Positions 12,059 to 23,757 of a stretch of 64,000 bases of DNA are shown here, piece by piece (within the stretch, counting starts at the first letter, position 1; every line of letters begins with the position of its first letter). The stretch spans positions 214,001 through 278,000 of the forward strand of contig WAEK01000004.1 in the NCBI GenBank assembly GCA_011634665.1. The letters are read 5' to 3'. The notes under the pieces were generated by a model. The model was not told the DNA's origin. It made no database searches and saw only the letters and a list, made by a program, of their open reading frames with translations. This DNA comes from Mortierella sp. BCC40632 (lineage: Eukaryota; Mortierellomycota; Mortierellomycetes; Mortierellales; Mortierellaceae). A program made the position numbers and the translations under genes.

Positions 12059-12201
12059 GGGACCGTTCTTTATCCACCTTGACTAGTCCAGCTGAGGTGA
12101 TTAATGCAGCCACTAGTCTCTTACGGCAGCATCTATGCTTGTTATTAAATGTTTATTAGTTTGGAATAAGCTGATGGGGGGAGATTGGAGACTATTCTTT
12201 T

Positions 12202-12350
12202 TTACAGGTTGTGGACATAGACCAAGACCAGAATGGCCATGATGATTGTTCCAATGGCCATGCCCAACGTAAATGTCCATGGGCCAGCCTGTGCAAATGG
12301 GTATCGGGTTGAAATCCTCCGTATATTCCTATGGTACCAACAGCAAAAAA

Positions 12351-12381
<31 letters not shown>

Positions 12382-14146
12382 TCTTTAGTGAGCGATTCAA
12401 TTCGTCCTATTTTTTTTTTTTTTTTTTCCTTCTTGTTCCTCCCATTACACAAAAAGACTGATTTACCTCAGATACTTGAGCAAACTATAAACGGCCGCAA
12501 GAAGGGCGGCCGAAAAACATACATAGCCGATCGCTAGTGTGAGTTTGCTTAAATGAGCAGCATCTTCTGGTGGATGAGGCTCGACCAAGGCTTCTAGAGA
12601 CAATGACCGTGATATGAACGTGAACGAGACGAGACAGAGTGCTGAACAAAGATTCAACCAAGATAAAAATGTTCTTTCGTTGGCTACAGAAAAAAAAAAA
12701 AAAAAACTCTATTAACCTTTCCATTGTTTGTTTGTTGAGGTGTTCCAAAAAAAAAAAAAAAAAAAAAAACGGGCGGAAATAACATTACATACCAAAACCG
12801 TCCCGAGCCATGGTGTTGCTGCAGATGACACTTGTTTGGAAAAACTGGGACCGCGGGAGGCAAATTCCTGAGAGACAATTGTCTGCTTCTTCCTCTCCTT
12901 CGGCTTCAACCCAATCATAGTCATCGTCACATTCTTCTTCTTCTTCTTCTTCTCCTTCAACTCGGCCTCGATCAGCAATCGAGTCAGTTCTTCTTGACCC
13001 CGACTCGTCTCCATCCTGTCCCCCTTCTCCTGCTCCTGGATGCGATACCTCCTCAGTTTGTGTCCCTACAGGTCGTTCAATGCCCGACACTGCTAGACTT
13101 GAGTTTGATCGTAATGAGCTCCTTTCTTTCAGGGCCACTAATTCAGCAGAGTATGCAAGTGCCTCCTCTTCTTCCTCCAAGGCGCTTGACCCATGGGACT
13201 CGTGAATCTCACAGATAGGATCAATGCTTCCACTGACAAGGCTTTGGACCTCAATCCGGAAGGAGGGTCGCCGTGCTCGAGTGGGTGGCGGGATAGAGGC
13301 TTTTCGAGACCTACTAGAGTATGCTCGTGGTCGACTAAGGTTTGGTTGTTGTTGAGAAGGTTGGTCGCCTTTCTGCCCGCTTCCTCCTTGTTGATGCTGC
13401 ATGCAAGACGGCGACATTTGCTGCAGAAGGATCGGTGCCCCCGTATTACCCTCCAGTTGTTCACCAATAATAGTGCCTTTCTTGACAATTTGGCTGACGT
13501 CCGTTCGAGACCCATTGGTGTCACCACTCAGGCTTCTGGTGAAACGGGCACTGGCCTCTGTATTTTCGCTAACGTCCTTACTAGTCAAAGCAAGGGAGTC
13601 ATCTGGGACTTGTACTGGATACTTTTTACTGACGCCACTTTTACTGCTCAGGGGGTGACGTGCGATGGCATCATCCTTCTCTGCTGGAGCTTGCTTCTTC
13701 CTAGAATAATCATGCTCAACCCTTACTTTCTCAAAGTTGGGGGCTGCTTCGGGAGTGGTGCTGTCGCCTTGAATATCGAATGGGGGTGCAGGTTGTTGTG
13801 CTCGAGGTTCTGTCGAGAATGAACTTGAGCTTGGTACTGCGAGAGTGATTCTTTCCTCGACCACGATGGTCTCGAGTGCTGACAATTCTGGCTTTCCATG
13901 TTCCCATGACGTTTTCGAGTTAGAAGTAACGAGAGCAGGCTTTGGCTGCTGTGGCATCCATGTGTGCTCTTGATCTTGGGGTTGCCTCGGATTATGTACA
14001 GGCAGGGTATATGGTTTATCATTCAAAGATGAAAAGATAGTCTCTAACGGTGCTGTAGGCTCTCTACACTCTGGGGAAGAGGACTCGTCGGGGACTGAAG
14101 AGGCCGCGACGGTTGCATTACGGCTACTCGAGGACTCGGATTCCAT
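12202..14146 (-). CDS. Vtc1-like DUF202 membrane protein with long disordered N-terminus
   Basis: Three exons, 14146-12793, 12683-12467 and 12328-12202, give 565 residues. The first 440 residues or so are polar and low-complexity, with a strongly acidic stretch (EEEEEEECDDDYDWVEAEGE) just before the membrane part. Across the first join it reads GFANERTFLSWLN, the signature of the DUF202/Vtc1 family. Three hydrophobic spans follow, at about residues 456-478, 497-520 and 538-562. Vtc1 is a small vacuolar subunit of the polyphosphate-synthesising VTC complex. In other VTC subunits the same three-span domain is fused to an SPX and a catalytic domain. No SPX or polyphosphate polymerase motif is seen here. 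A vacuolar or endomembrane location is therefore inferred from the family, and the role of the N-terminal extension is unknown. Both introns carry long A/T runs. Confidence 0.85.
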
Positions 14147-15709
14147 GAAGGTCTTTGGGCGCCAAAGAACGCAAGTAGAATTCAGAATAGAGGATGTAAG
14201 ATAAAGGATAGAGGGAGCGAAACGAAAACGAAGGTTGAAGAAGAGTAGTGAGATCAGCTTTGAGTAGCAATGCTCTGGGAAAAGGAAAAACAAGAAAGAG
14301 AAAAAAAAAAATGAAGGCAAAAAGGAGAAAGGGCTACTTGTACTCTCGCGTCGGGGTTGGAAAGAATGGAGACAAAGATGTTGCCATGGAGGGGGATCTC
14401 TGGAGGAAGAATGACGGTCTCATGAAGGAGAGGGAGAAGAGATGTCGGATCAACAATGCATTCGGACGGTAACAGAGTGTGATGGAAGCGAGAATGAGAA
14501 TGAGACAACAACAACAAAAAAGAAAGAAAAAAGTGAAGAGTGGAAGGAGAGGCGATGGGAGGGGTGGGGTTTATGATAGACACAGGGTTTATTCCATTAA
14601 CAAACAGGCTTGCCCCGAGCGAGAACAAAGATGCTTCGACCACTCTGTTGCTTCCTACATGCAAGAAGCAGGAAGACAAGGCATGATCAGGGGATTTGCA
14701 AAAAGTCTAGTTGAAGGGGTAGCCGGAAGAGCCCGAGAGGACAACCGCCTCGGATAGCGCCGGGAAGAAGAGGCCCGAGGTATCAATCGTCTGCCCAAAA
14801 TGGGAACGGTCGTGTGAGCCACCAAAACAGGCGCACCAGTCGATCGTTCTCTGCTTGTAACCGAGGCTGGGGAGGGGAGAGGCTCACATACATCGACGCG
14901 ATGACCCAACGGTCCTGTCACCGCAAGCAAAGACAGTCTTGGGCTTGGCTGGCTTGTACTCTGTCTTTCCAATTGCAGACAAGTCGGCTCATCCAATGCA
15001 TGGATATTGGACCCCCAGAAAAACGTGGCAGGGTAACCACATTACCTCCGAATGTCCATGGGGATATCATTGCCCTATTCATAGTAACGAAATGCTGTCT
15101 AATATTCTTCTGAGAAGGTGAGTGGCGGGCTCTTCCTCCGATAACGAGGCGAGAGCCTTGTATATCCAGTGATACAGCATGCTATTCACAGCCATTCCAA
15201 CATCCCAGCATCTAGATCTCGAGCGGACCGGCCGAGAATACCGGGGCAACACCAGGGTATGAATAAACAAAACTCAAGTAAACCACATACTGCTGATACT
15301 GCCTCTTGACACAGAAAAGAAATGAGTAAAGCAAAAGGTCTCTGGAGGAGGCCTCCAGAAACAGGCGAGAAAGAGGAATGAGTGGCTGTTGTGAATGATG
15401 ACGGTCTGGACAGAAGGTTTGTAAAGTGGATGGTAATTTTAGGTGTTGAGTTTCAAAGTACCTGAAGCAATTTTTCAGGTACAAGGCGCAGACGCCATGT
15501 CCTGTGCTTGGCTTTCGGATTTCTTCGTCCTCGCCTCTCTCCTCACTTTCTCTTTCTTTCCCTCTTCCCAACCTTCATTCTCTTCTTCTTCACTCACCCA
15601 TTCCTCTTCCCTGGCTCCATTTGGCTCACTACTGCATTGACCACCATCCTGCTTCCTGTACCACAACGATCCAACCTTACACAATCCAGATCGGCCCCTG
15701 CTGTACAAT
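14147..15709. other. Divergent intergenic region
   Basis: About 1.5 kb between two divergently transcribed genes. No convincing gene is seen. The right end (15500-15660) is C/T-rich and could include a leader or a first exon of the next gene. That possibility is discussed with the gene at 15710. Confidence 0.5.
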
Positions 15710-17128
15710 ATGGTCAGACTCAGTCTTCCTTTGACGGAACCCAGTCTGGAGCCTCATCAGCCTGGGTCGAAGAACAGCCCCGATTGCGACAACACCCAGA
15801 CCGTCTACAACAACACACAGTGCATCAAAAGCTTCAGGTTCTGTTCTGGACGCAATCCTTGCCCTGCCGGGATCCCTTGCATCGACGGTATCTGCCAATG
15901 CGAACCCAACCAAGGTCAATATATCACCCTGACCCCTCAACCCTTGCGCCTCTACACTCTTGGCTGTAACTTTGACCGCGAGCGCCAAAACTATGGTTGT
16001 CGTACCTATGAATACGGTGTCCCAGGAAAATGTCTGCTCAACTACTGCGACGATAACATCCCTTGCTATGCCGGAACCTGCGATCCAATGCTTCGTATCT
16101 GTGTCAACATCAATGCCACGAGAGTACCGCTTCCACCGAACCCGAACCCGATTATCAGTTTAGAAAATTATCCCATTGGTGGCGAAAAGATAGAAGAAGG
16201 ATTCCCGCCTCTATTAATTATCATTATTGCAGCCATAAGTGTCGCAGGCATAGCCATCATAGGCTGTATCATCCGGATAGTCATGGATTGTACAAAAACC
16301 TCGGTCAGATGGGTATCTCGAGGTGGTCGTAGGCGTGGCGGTTCATCAGAGGGTGGTGAGGATGACGACGATATCGAAAAATACAACTGTGATAATGATG
16401 ATTCGGGATCGAGCTCGGGTTTGACAAGGAAGCCAACAAAATTCACTGGTGCTCACTACATACCTCAGCCTGACCTTCGCTTTTCGGTACTCAACTCGAC
16501 TGACACTCTTAATCCAGCACCCTCGCCTTTCCTTCATCCGCACTCCTCTCAGTCGTCACTTTCGCTGTCCCAACATCGGCAACGACTGCAGACACGAGGT
16601 AGCAACAGTGCGCTCTCAAATGAGCTGATGAACTCGTCTTCTATCGAAATGGAGTCGAGATCCAACAAGTCAATGGCAGGAACTGCTGTGACGAACGGTA
16701 GTCAGTCCTCGCTCGATCTCTACCTAGATTACTCGGCCAATAATGGGCGGGGAACCCCGATCCACCAAATGTTTATGCAATCCCCGTTATCCAAGATTAC
16801 CTCGTTAGACCAACAGGCAACCATCCACTCTGGCGAACTGAAAAGTATAGAAAACGCCCAAGAGAAGAGTATGGTGATGGGCGACGTACGCTCCCAAACT
16901 ACAACCCCAAGAAGTGAACCCTTGACCCTTTTCCGCGGGGTCGGTTCTAGAGTGACTGGTGATGGATCCAGTGAAAACAGCGGTACCGCGACTCTGCCCG
17001 ACATCAGTCTCTCCATGTCATCGCCAGAGATCAAATCCATGCCTTTGCCGGTAACTATCAAGACAGTACCCAGTCCAAGCAAACCAGTCATCGTCAGTGC
17101 AGAAATACCAACATCACATTCTTCATAG
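15710..17128 (+). CDS. Cys-rich single-pass membrane protein
   Basis: One open frame of 472 residues from ATG 15710. Residues 26-131 hold 14 Cys in short loops (CSGRNPCPAGIPCIDGICQC, then CDDNIPCYAGTC), like small EGF-type or disulfide-knot ectodomains. A transmembrane helix at about 167-192 (LLIIIIAAISVAGIAIIGCI) is followed by a basic stop-transfer and a Ser/Thr-rich cytoplasmic tail of about 275 residues. The topology is therefore a type I receptor or sensor. No good signal peptide follows ATG 15710. An upstream frame from 15508 is very hydrophobic and could supply one through an intron of about 110 bases (15657-15766), so the 5' end is uncertain. Function is unknown. The next gene has the same layout. 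Confidence 0.75.
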   Translation: MVRLSLPLTEPSLEPHQPGSKNSPDCDNTQTVYNNTQCIKSFRFCSGRNPCPAGIPCIDGICQCEPNQGQYITLTPQPLRLYTLGCNFDRERQNYGCRTYEYGVPGKCLLNYCDDNIPCYAGTCDPMLRICVNINATRVPLPPNPNPIISLENYPIGGEKIEEGFPPLLIIIIAAISVAGIAIIGCIIRIVMDCTKTSVRWVSRGGRRRGGSSEGGEDDDDIEKYNCDNDDSGSSSGLTRKPTKFTGAHYIPQPDLRFSVLNSTDTLNPAPSPFLHPHSSQSSLSLSQHRQRLQTRGSNSALSNELMNSSSIEMESRSNKSMAGTAVTNGSQSSLDLYLDYSANNGRGTPIHQMFMQSPLSKITSLDQQATIHSGELKSIENAQEKSMVMGDVRSQTTTPRSEPLTLFRGVGSRVTGDGSSENSGTATLPDISLSMSSPEIKSMPLPVTIKTVPSPSKPVIVSAEIPTSHSS

Positions 17129-17571
17129 TTAATAAATTTTACGAAACGGAAAAGAGACCAAGCTCGTCGCAAGAACAATGAAACCTTTTTTTTTTTTTTA
17201 CCCTGTTCAGCAGTCTCATCGGCCACCAGAAGCCATGACAGTCGAATGGATTCGTAGAGTTGCGTTGCTTCACGACTATTATGCGACTCGGTCTAATGGA
17301 AAATAAGGGATTTGGAACATCCGAAACAATAGTCAAGTTTTTTTTACTACTCGGATTTTGGGGTGACATGTCACCCTTGCATAGCTGTCGAGCACCCATT
17401 CTGGTAGCCTTCTCTTTTCTTGCTTTCTTTTCCACCACTTCCCCCACCTCCTCATACACACACTTTCTCATAACCATTGTTTTTTTCTTCTTCTTCTTCC
17501 GATCCCACAGGATTGTCTCCCGACGCCATCTCTAGTAAATCGACTTGGTCACACTTCAGAGACGAGAAATC
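17129..17571. other. Intergenic spacer
   Basis: About 440 bases between two same-strand membrane-protein genes. It is C/T-rich before the start at 17572. Nothing else is seen. Confidence 0.6.
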
Positions 17572-18713
17572 ATGAAGTTTGGCTATATTCTCATGTTGAT
17601 GGTAGCCGCTTTGGCTTCACATACATCGGCCTTTGTGTGTCCTGACGCAGCAACGATCAACACTGCCTGCAGACAACTCAATGTCTTCCCATGTCCGTAT
17701 CTTACCTTTGATAGTCTCTACAGAACCTATCCGGGATTTGCACAATTATCTCACAAGAGTTATTGACCACTTCTTTCTTTCCCTTTCACTCTTTCTTTTT
17801 GCTTACTGAATGCGACAGTGGTCTGCTATGACCCCTCGAGGAACGTTCAGGAATGTAATGAAAAGCAATGTAACCAGCCTTATATTGATAACTACGCTAC
17901 TTGTCAGTGTCGCCGTAGCATGACCGACTTTTATGAGGTAATAGAACCAACTGGGTATACTTGAAAGGAAAGCTGAGTCTTTTCTTCGCACCTTTCCAAC
18001 TGACACGAGGTTATGGTAAATAGAGCTCTAGAAATGTTGGAGGTCTGATTAGACGGTGTGGCGGTGGATTTTCAAATCCGTATGGTGACTGGTCGCAGTA
18101 CCGTCCTGGTCAAGGCACATCCATTTTCCCAACTTCGGCTACGGCGCCAGGCCCGATCCGCGGCGGGACCACCAGGATTTATGACGGAACGACATATTAC
18201 GGAGGTCAAACGGCCATCGTTTCGGGCACGACAAGAATCGTAAGCGCCACTCCCGTTGTTGACAGAACAACTATCCTCTCAGGCACGACGACATGGATCA
18301 CAGAAACGCCTAGGATCATTGGCGGCACATCCTCAGTGGCTGCAAACGCAGATGCATCCTCCGCGAGTTGGATTCATCCAACGCATAGTAATGAAGAGGC
18401 TGCTGCGGAATCGTATCATGTCTCTGGAGGGTCAATTGCCGGCATCGTGCTCGGGTTGTTGGGTGTAATTGCGTTGGCGACGTTGTTGGCTTTGTGGTGG
18501 CGAACTAAGCGACGAGAACATCTGCCAGCCTCGGCGGGTACTTCGAGTCTCTCACACGGGCCAACAAGGACAGTGATTACCGAGAAGGTCGAGCCTGTGG
18601 TCGTACGAACAGATTCTGGACAGGCAGCCTTGTCGGGAGTGGGCTCTAGCGTGCCCGGCGCTTCAGGATACGGTTCTGGAACAGGTGGTTACAACCCCGC
18701 TCCTCGTCAGTAA
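17572..18713 (+). CDS. Secreted-route Cys-rich single-pass membrane protein with Gly-Thr-Thr repeats
   Basis: Exons 17572-17692, 17819-17937 and 18024-18713 sum to 309 residues. A signal peptide (LMLMVAALASHTSA) is followed by a Cys-rich ectodomain (VCYDP, QECNEKQCNQ, CQCRRS, RRCGGG). A stalk follows, built of imperfect repeats starting GTT: GTTRIYDGTTYYGG, GTTRIVSATPVVDRTT and GTTTWITETPRIIGGT. One transmembrane helix (about residues 215-239, SIAGIVLGLLGVIALATLLA) leads to a short tail rich in Ser, Gly and Pro. The first donor is weak (GTCCGT at 17693). A second phase-compatible donor lies about 20 bases downstream, so a few residues there are uncertain. The layout matches its upstream neighbour and suggests a cell-surface sensor or wall-linked protein. 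The family is not identified. Confidence 0.78.
18163..18332 (+). repeat. Imperfect coding repeats (GTT-x-I motif)
   Basis: Four imperfect units of about 10-16 codons, each beginning Gly-Thr-Thr and usually with Ile/Thr and Pro later in the unit, form the extracellular stalk of the membrane protein encoded here. High Thr content predicts O-glycosylation. Confidence 0.6.
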
Positions 18714-18802
18714 AGACGACCCCCCTCCCCCTCCCTTCAGCAATAGGGCTTCTCCAATCTGAGTGGAGAGACTAAGCATGGAGTAATAAATTCAGTTAGA
18801 GT

Positions 18803-18847
<45 letters not shown>

Positions 18848-19367
18848 CATGCCTCTCTTTGTGCAAAGTACAATGGGTAGTGGTATCTGGATAGAGGGTA
18901 TCTACAGTTGGCGAGGGGTGCCGGTGTTTTTGCCTGCGCATCGACAGAGACCACGACTGGTATTATACTATCCTGCTTGGCTCATATCAAGAAGTAAATA
19001 TTCTTGACAAAAGGTTCAGAGGCAGTCGTTCGTGAAATCGACTTTTGTTCGGTAGATGTTATTCTCCAGGGTGCTATGACGATGTTATGTAGATGACCAG
19101 GGATACCTTCAACAGCGGCTCCAACTGCTGACGAAAAGGAAGACCAAGCATTGTCCAACTCCCGTCCTCATCCAAAGGGTTTTGTATCAAAGTGAGAAAA
19201 CAGTGGCAACGGGCGACAATGCATGTTCTGTCCAAGCTTGAAGAAGGGAGGAAAGCAAAAGTAGTCACCTGATCCTACCGCCCTGTTAAAGCTTCTTACC
19301 TCGTCCATCAACTTTGACAAGTCATCTCCCCAAGCTCAGAACGACATTTTAGCTGCAAAGGAACACG
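18714..19367. other. Intergenic spacer with a T41 homopolymer
   Basis: About 650 bases without a gene. It contains an uninterrupted T run at 18805-18845, just downstream of the membrane-protein stop. Nothing else is seen. Confidence 0.6.
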
Positions 19368-20597
<1,230 letters not shown>

Positions 20598-20925
20598 ATT
20601 GCCCTCTTCCTCTTCATCCTTCTCTCTCCCTTTCATTTTTTTATGCTCAGTTGACTCTCTTTTACTCGACCACCCTATCGTAAAGATTATAAACCTTTGT
20701 AAATGCAATCTACTGCCTCTCTGATGTGAAAATGTCGAATATGGCGGGCGTTTTGCCCACACAACAACAAGCCACGGCTCCCTCTTTTTTTTTTTTTTTT
20801 TTTTTTTTGTGCAGGAGCCTTCCAACGTATTTGGTCCAACCCAGAAAGCAAAAACCCTTCTGCTAGCTGGCATTGTTTCCTCTATTCTCTCCTTTCTCCA
20901 CTAACCACAAGGGAAACTTTACACA
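20598..20925. other. Short intergenic spacer
   Basis: About 330 bases between two same-strand genes, with a T run of about 24 near 20785-20808. No gene is seen. Confidence 0.6.
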
Positions 20926-21399
20926 ATGTCGGACGATGACAACAACACCAACAACCACGCCACTCGGCAAATGACAGAAACAGAGACAACAGCATCGATG
21001 CCCAACACGGTCGAGGATGAAAACATGACCTTTGCCGACTTGGGACTGGACGATAGGCTGCTTCGTGGCCTGGCAAAGCTCAACTTTACCAAACCAACAC
21101 CTATCCAGGCTAAATCCATTCCTCTTGCTCTTGCAGGAAGAGATATCTTGGCCAAAGCTAGGACAGGCAGTGGAAAGACGGCAGCGTTTATGCTCCCCCT
21201 TATTCACAAGATCCTCTCTGCAAAGGATGTATGTTGTTCACTATTTTTTTTATTTCTTTTTGTTATCTGCAGCGTGCCGCGATGCCGCCGTTTTACGCTT
21301 GGTGATGGCATAGCCCTTCCCTTTTAGCTCTCCTCCCTAAAGAAACAAAGCACTCATCATCATCCACTGAATCGTCTTGGATCGTACATTTCTCTCTTT

Positions 21400-21435
<36 letters not shown>

Positions 21436-23634
21436 GCACTCCCTCCCAACTCCCCAGCTCTTGCAGCAACACGAGGATTGGTTCTTGTTCCTACAGTCGA
21501 GTTGGCAGGACAAGTCACGGCTTTTACTGACAACGTGTTGCTCTTTTGTGGACGTGCTGTCAACGTTCTCAACATTGCTGGAAAGCAGAATGACAAAGTT
21601 CAACAGTACGTTATTTTCCTCCCTCCCTTCCCCTCCCCCTCTCCCCAACTCGATTTTAATCTTTGTTTGTGCTCTTCATTATTATGATGACCATTCGACG
21701 AGTCTCACCTATTTACTCACTCAACTCTCTTATTTATTTTTTTTCCACCTGAAATTTGAACTCGCTAGACCACTCTTGGCCACACAACCAGACATCATTG
21801 TGTCGACACCTTCCAGGATTCTTGCTCAATTGAAGATCAATGCCGTGGACTTGAAGACTCATTTCCAGACTTTGGTCATTGATGAAGCCGATCTCGTTTG
21901 TAATTACGATTATCAGGACGATGTCAAGGAACTCCTCACCTTCCTCCCCAAAATCTTTCAAACCTTCCTCATGTCAGCAACCTTGGGCGACGATGTCGAT
22001 TCGTTGAAACAACTTGTTCTCCGTTCACCCGCAATCCTCAAGATGGAAGACAAGACCATGGATTCCAGCTGGAACAATTTGAAACAACTGTACACAGTCT
22101 GTAACGAAACCGACAAGTATTTGATTCTCTATGTCCTACTCAAGCTCAAGTTGCTCAAGGGCAAATGTATCATCTTTGTAAATGATATCGAACGGTGTTA
22201 TCGACTCAAGTTGTTTCTGGAACAGTTTTCGATCCCAAGCGTGGTTTTGAACTCGGAATTACCATTGAATTCGCGTGTGCATATTGTGGAGGAGTTTAAC
22301 AAGGGAATTTATGATTACATGATCGCCACAGACGAAGGAGGCCTCAAGGGCGAGAAGGAAGAGGATCTTCTGCCCATCGAGGATCTGGAAAAGAAACAGG
22401 AAGAGAACGAAGATCAAGTCGAGGATGACAATGAAGACAATGCTGAGGATGAAGAAGAGCCAGAAGAGGAGGAGGAAGAGGAGGAAGGAGACGATATTCC
22501 AGAGGGAGACCTTGAAATGGAGTTTGACGGATCGGAGGGCGAGGATCTGAGTGAAGGTGAAGATGATCTGGACGAGTTGATGAAGGCTACAGATGACGAA
22601 GATGAAGATGAGGCTGCAGCGATGGGAGAGCTGGACGGAGCTGAGGAGACAGAGCCAGCCTCCAAGAAGAGAAAACAGCCAGAATCTTCCGATACATCTA
22701 TATCCAAGGAAGCAGATTCATCTAAAGGATCTACGAAATCAAAGAAAAAGTCGGGTTCAAAGAAGGATCAAGAGTATGGTGTCTCTCGTGGAATTGATTT
22801 TGTCAATGTGGCCGCGGTCGTCAACTTTGATTTCCCACCAACAGCCAAGGCATATACACATCGTGTTGGACGTACGGCTCGTGGTGGTCAGATGGGAACC
22901 AGTTTGAGTTTTGTGGTCACCGCAGAGGAAAAGGAGAAGTCGATCCAAGCTAGCCGGCAACTCGGAACGGGAGGCTGGAGCTATCTCCAGGGCGACGACG
23001 ACAGGGTCTTTGATCGTGTCATCAAGCAGCAAACCGGTAATGCCTTTTCTTTTTATTATTGTTATTCTTCTTCTTCTTCTTCCCGAGCTAACTCAGATTA
23101 TCATATCTTTTCCCCTCTTCTTCACTACTTGGTCATTTTGAATCAACTATAGCTGCTGGATGCGTCGTCAACCCTTATACCATTCCAATGCAGCAACTGG
23201 CAGGATTCAGATACCGTATGGAGGATGCCATGCGTGCCGTCACACGTTCATCGATCCGCGAAGCTCGTCTAAAGGAGCTGAAGGCTGAGATGCTCAACTC
23301 TGAAAAATTGCGTGCTCATTTCGAGGACAAACCCAGGGATCTTGAGTACTTGCGTCATGACAAGACGTTACATCCAACTCGTGTCCAGGCTCATATGAAA
23401 CACGTTCCTGGCTATATGATGCCCAAGGTCCAAGCCGTATCCTCTCAAAAGATTGGTGAATCTTCGGGACTTGGACAGGTCAACTTTAAGAAAAAGTCTC
23501 AAAACCATATCCGAAAGGCACGTCAGAACAAGGGTGGAAAGTCGGGTGGAGGAGGAAAGAAGAATGATCCTCTAAAGAAGTTTAGTTATGGTAGTGGAGG
23601 AGGCAGAGGCGGCAAGAGACAAAAGACGGCATAA
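20926..23634 (+). CDS. DBP9: DEAD-box RNA helicase Dbp9/DDX56
   Basis: Four exons, 20926-21228, 21436-21605, 21769-23036 and 23153-23634, give 740 residues. The motifs are the Q motif ([11 protein letters not shown] to TPIQ, about residues 36-61), Walker A ARTGSGKT (78-85), PTVELAGQ (Ia), TPSR (Ib), VIDEAD (II), SAT (III), [16 protein letters not shown] (V) and HRVGRTARG (VI). A long acidic insert of about 135 residues splits the C-terminal helicase lobe between ATDEGG and YGVSRGIDF. An insert at this place is a Dbp9/DDX56 trait. The C-terminal part ([20 protein letters not shown]) is also specific to that subfamily. The protein acts in the nucleolus in 60S ribosome assembly. The first intron ends in a T32 run (21402-21433) directly before its AG. 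Confidence 0.95.
21402..21433 (+). repeat. T32 polypyrimidine run at a DBP9 3' splice site
   Basis: An uninterrupted T32 run forms the polypyrimidine tract directly before the acceptor AG (21434-21435) of DBP9 intron 1. It is an extreme form of a pattern seen in many introns of this window. Confidence 0.85.
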
Positions 23635-23757
23635 ACTACGCAAATCGATTCATCTAGACTCCCCCTTCCTATTCACTCAAAATAGCATTTTTTTCCTCCT
23701 CTTCTCATGACATTGCATAATTAAATCCTGTTCGCTGCCATACTCTTTGTTTATTGA

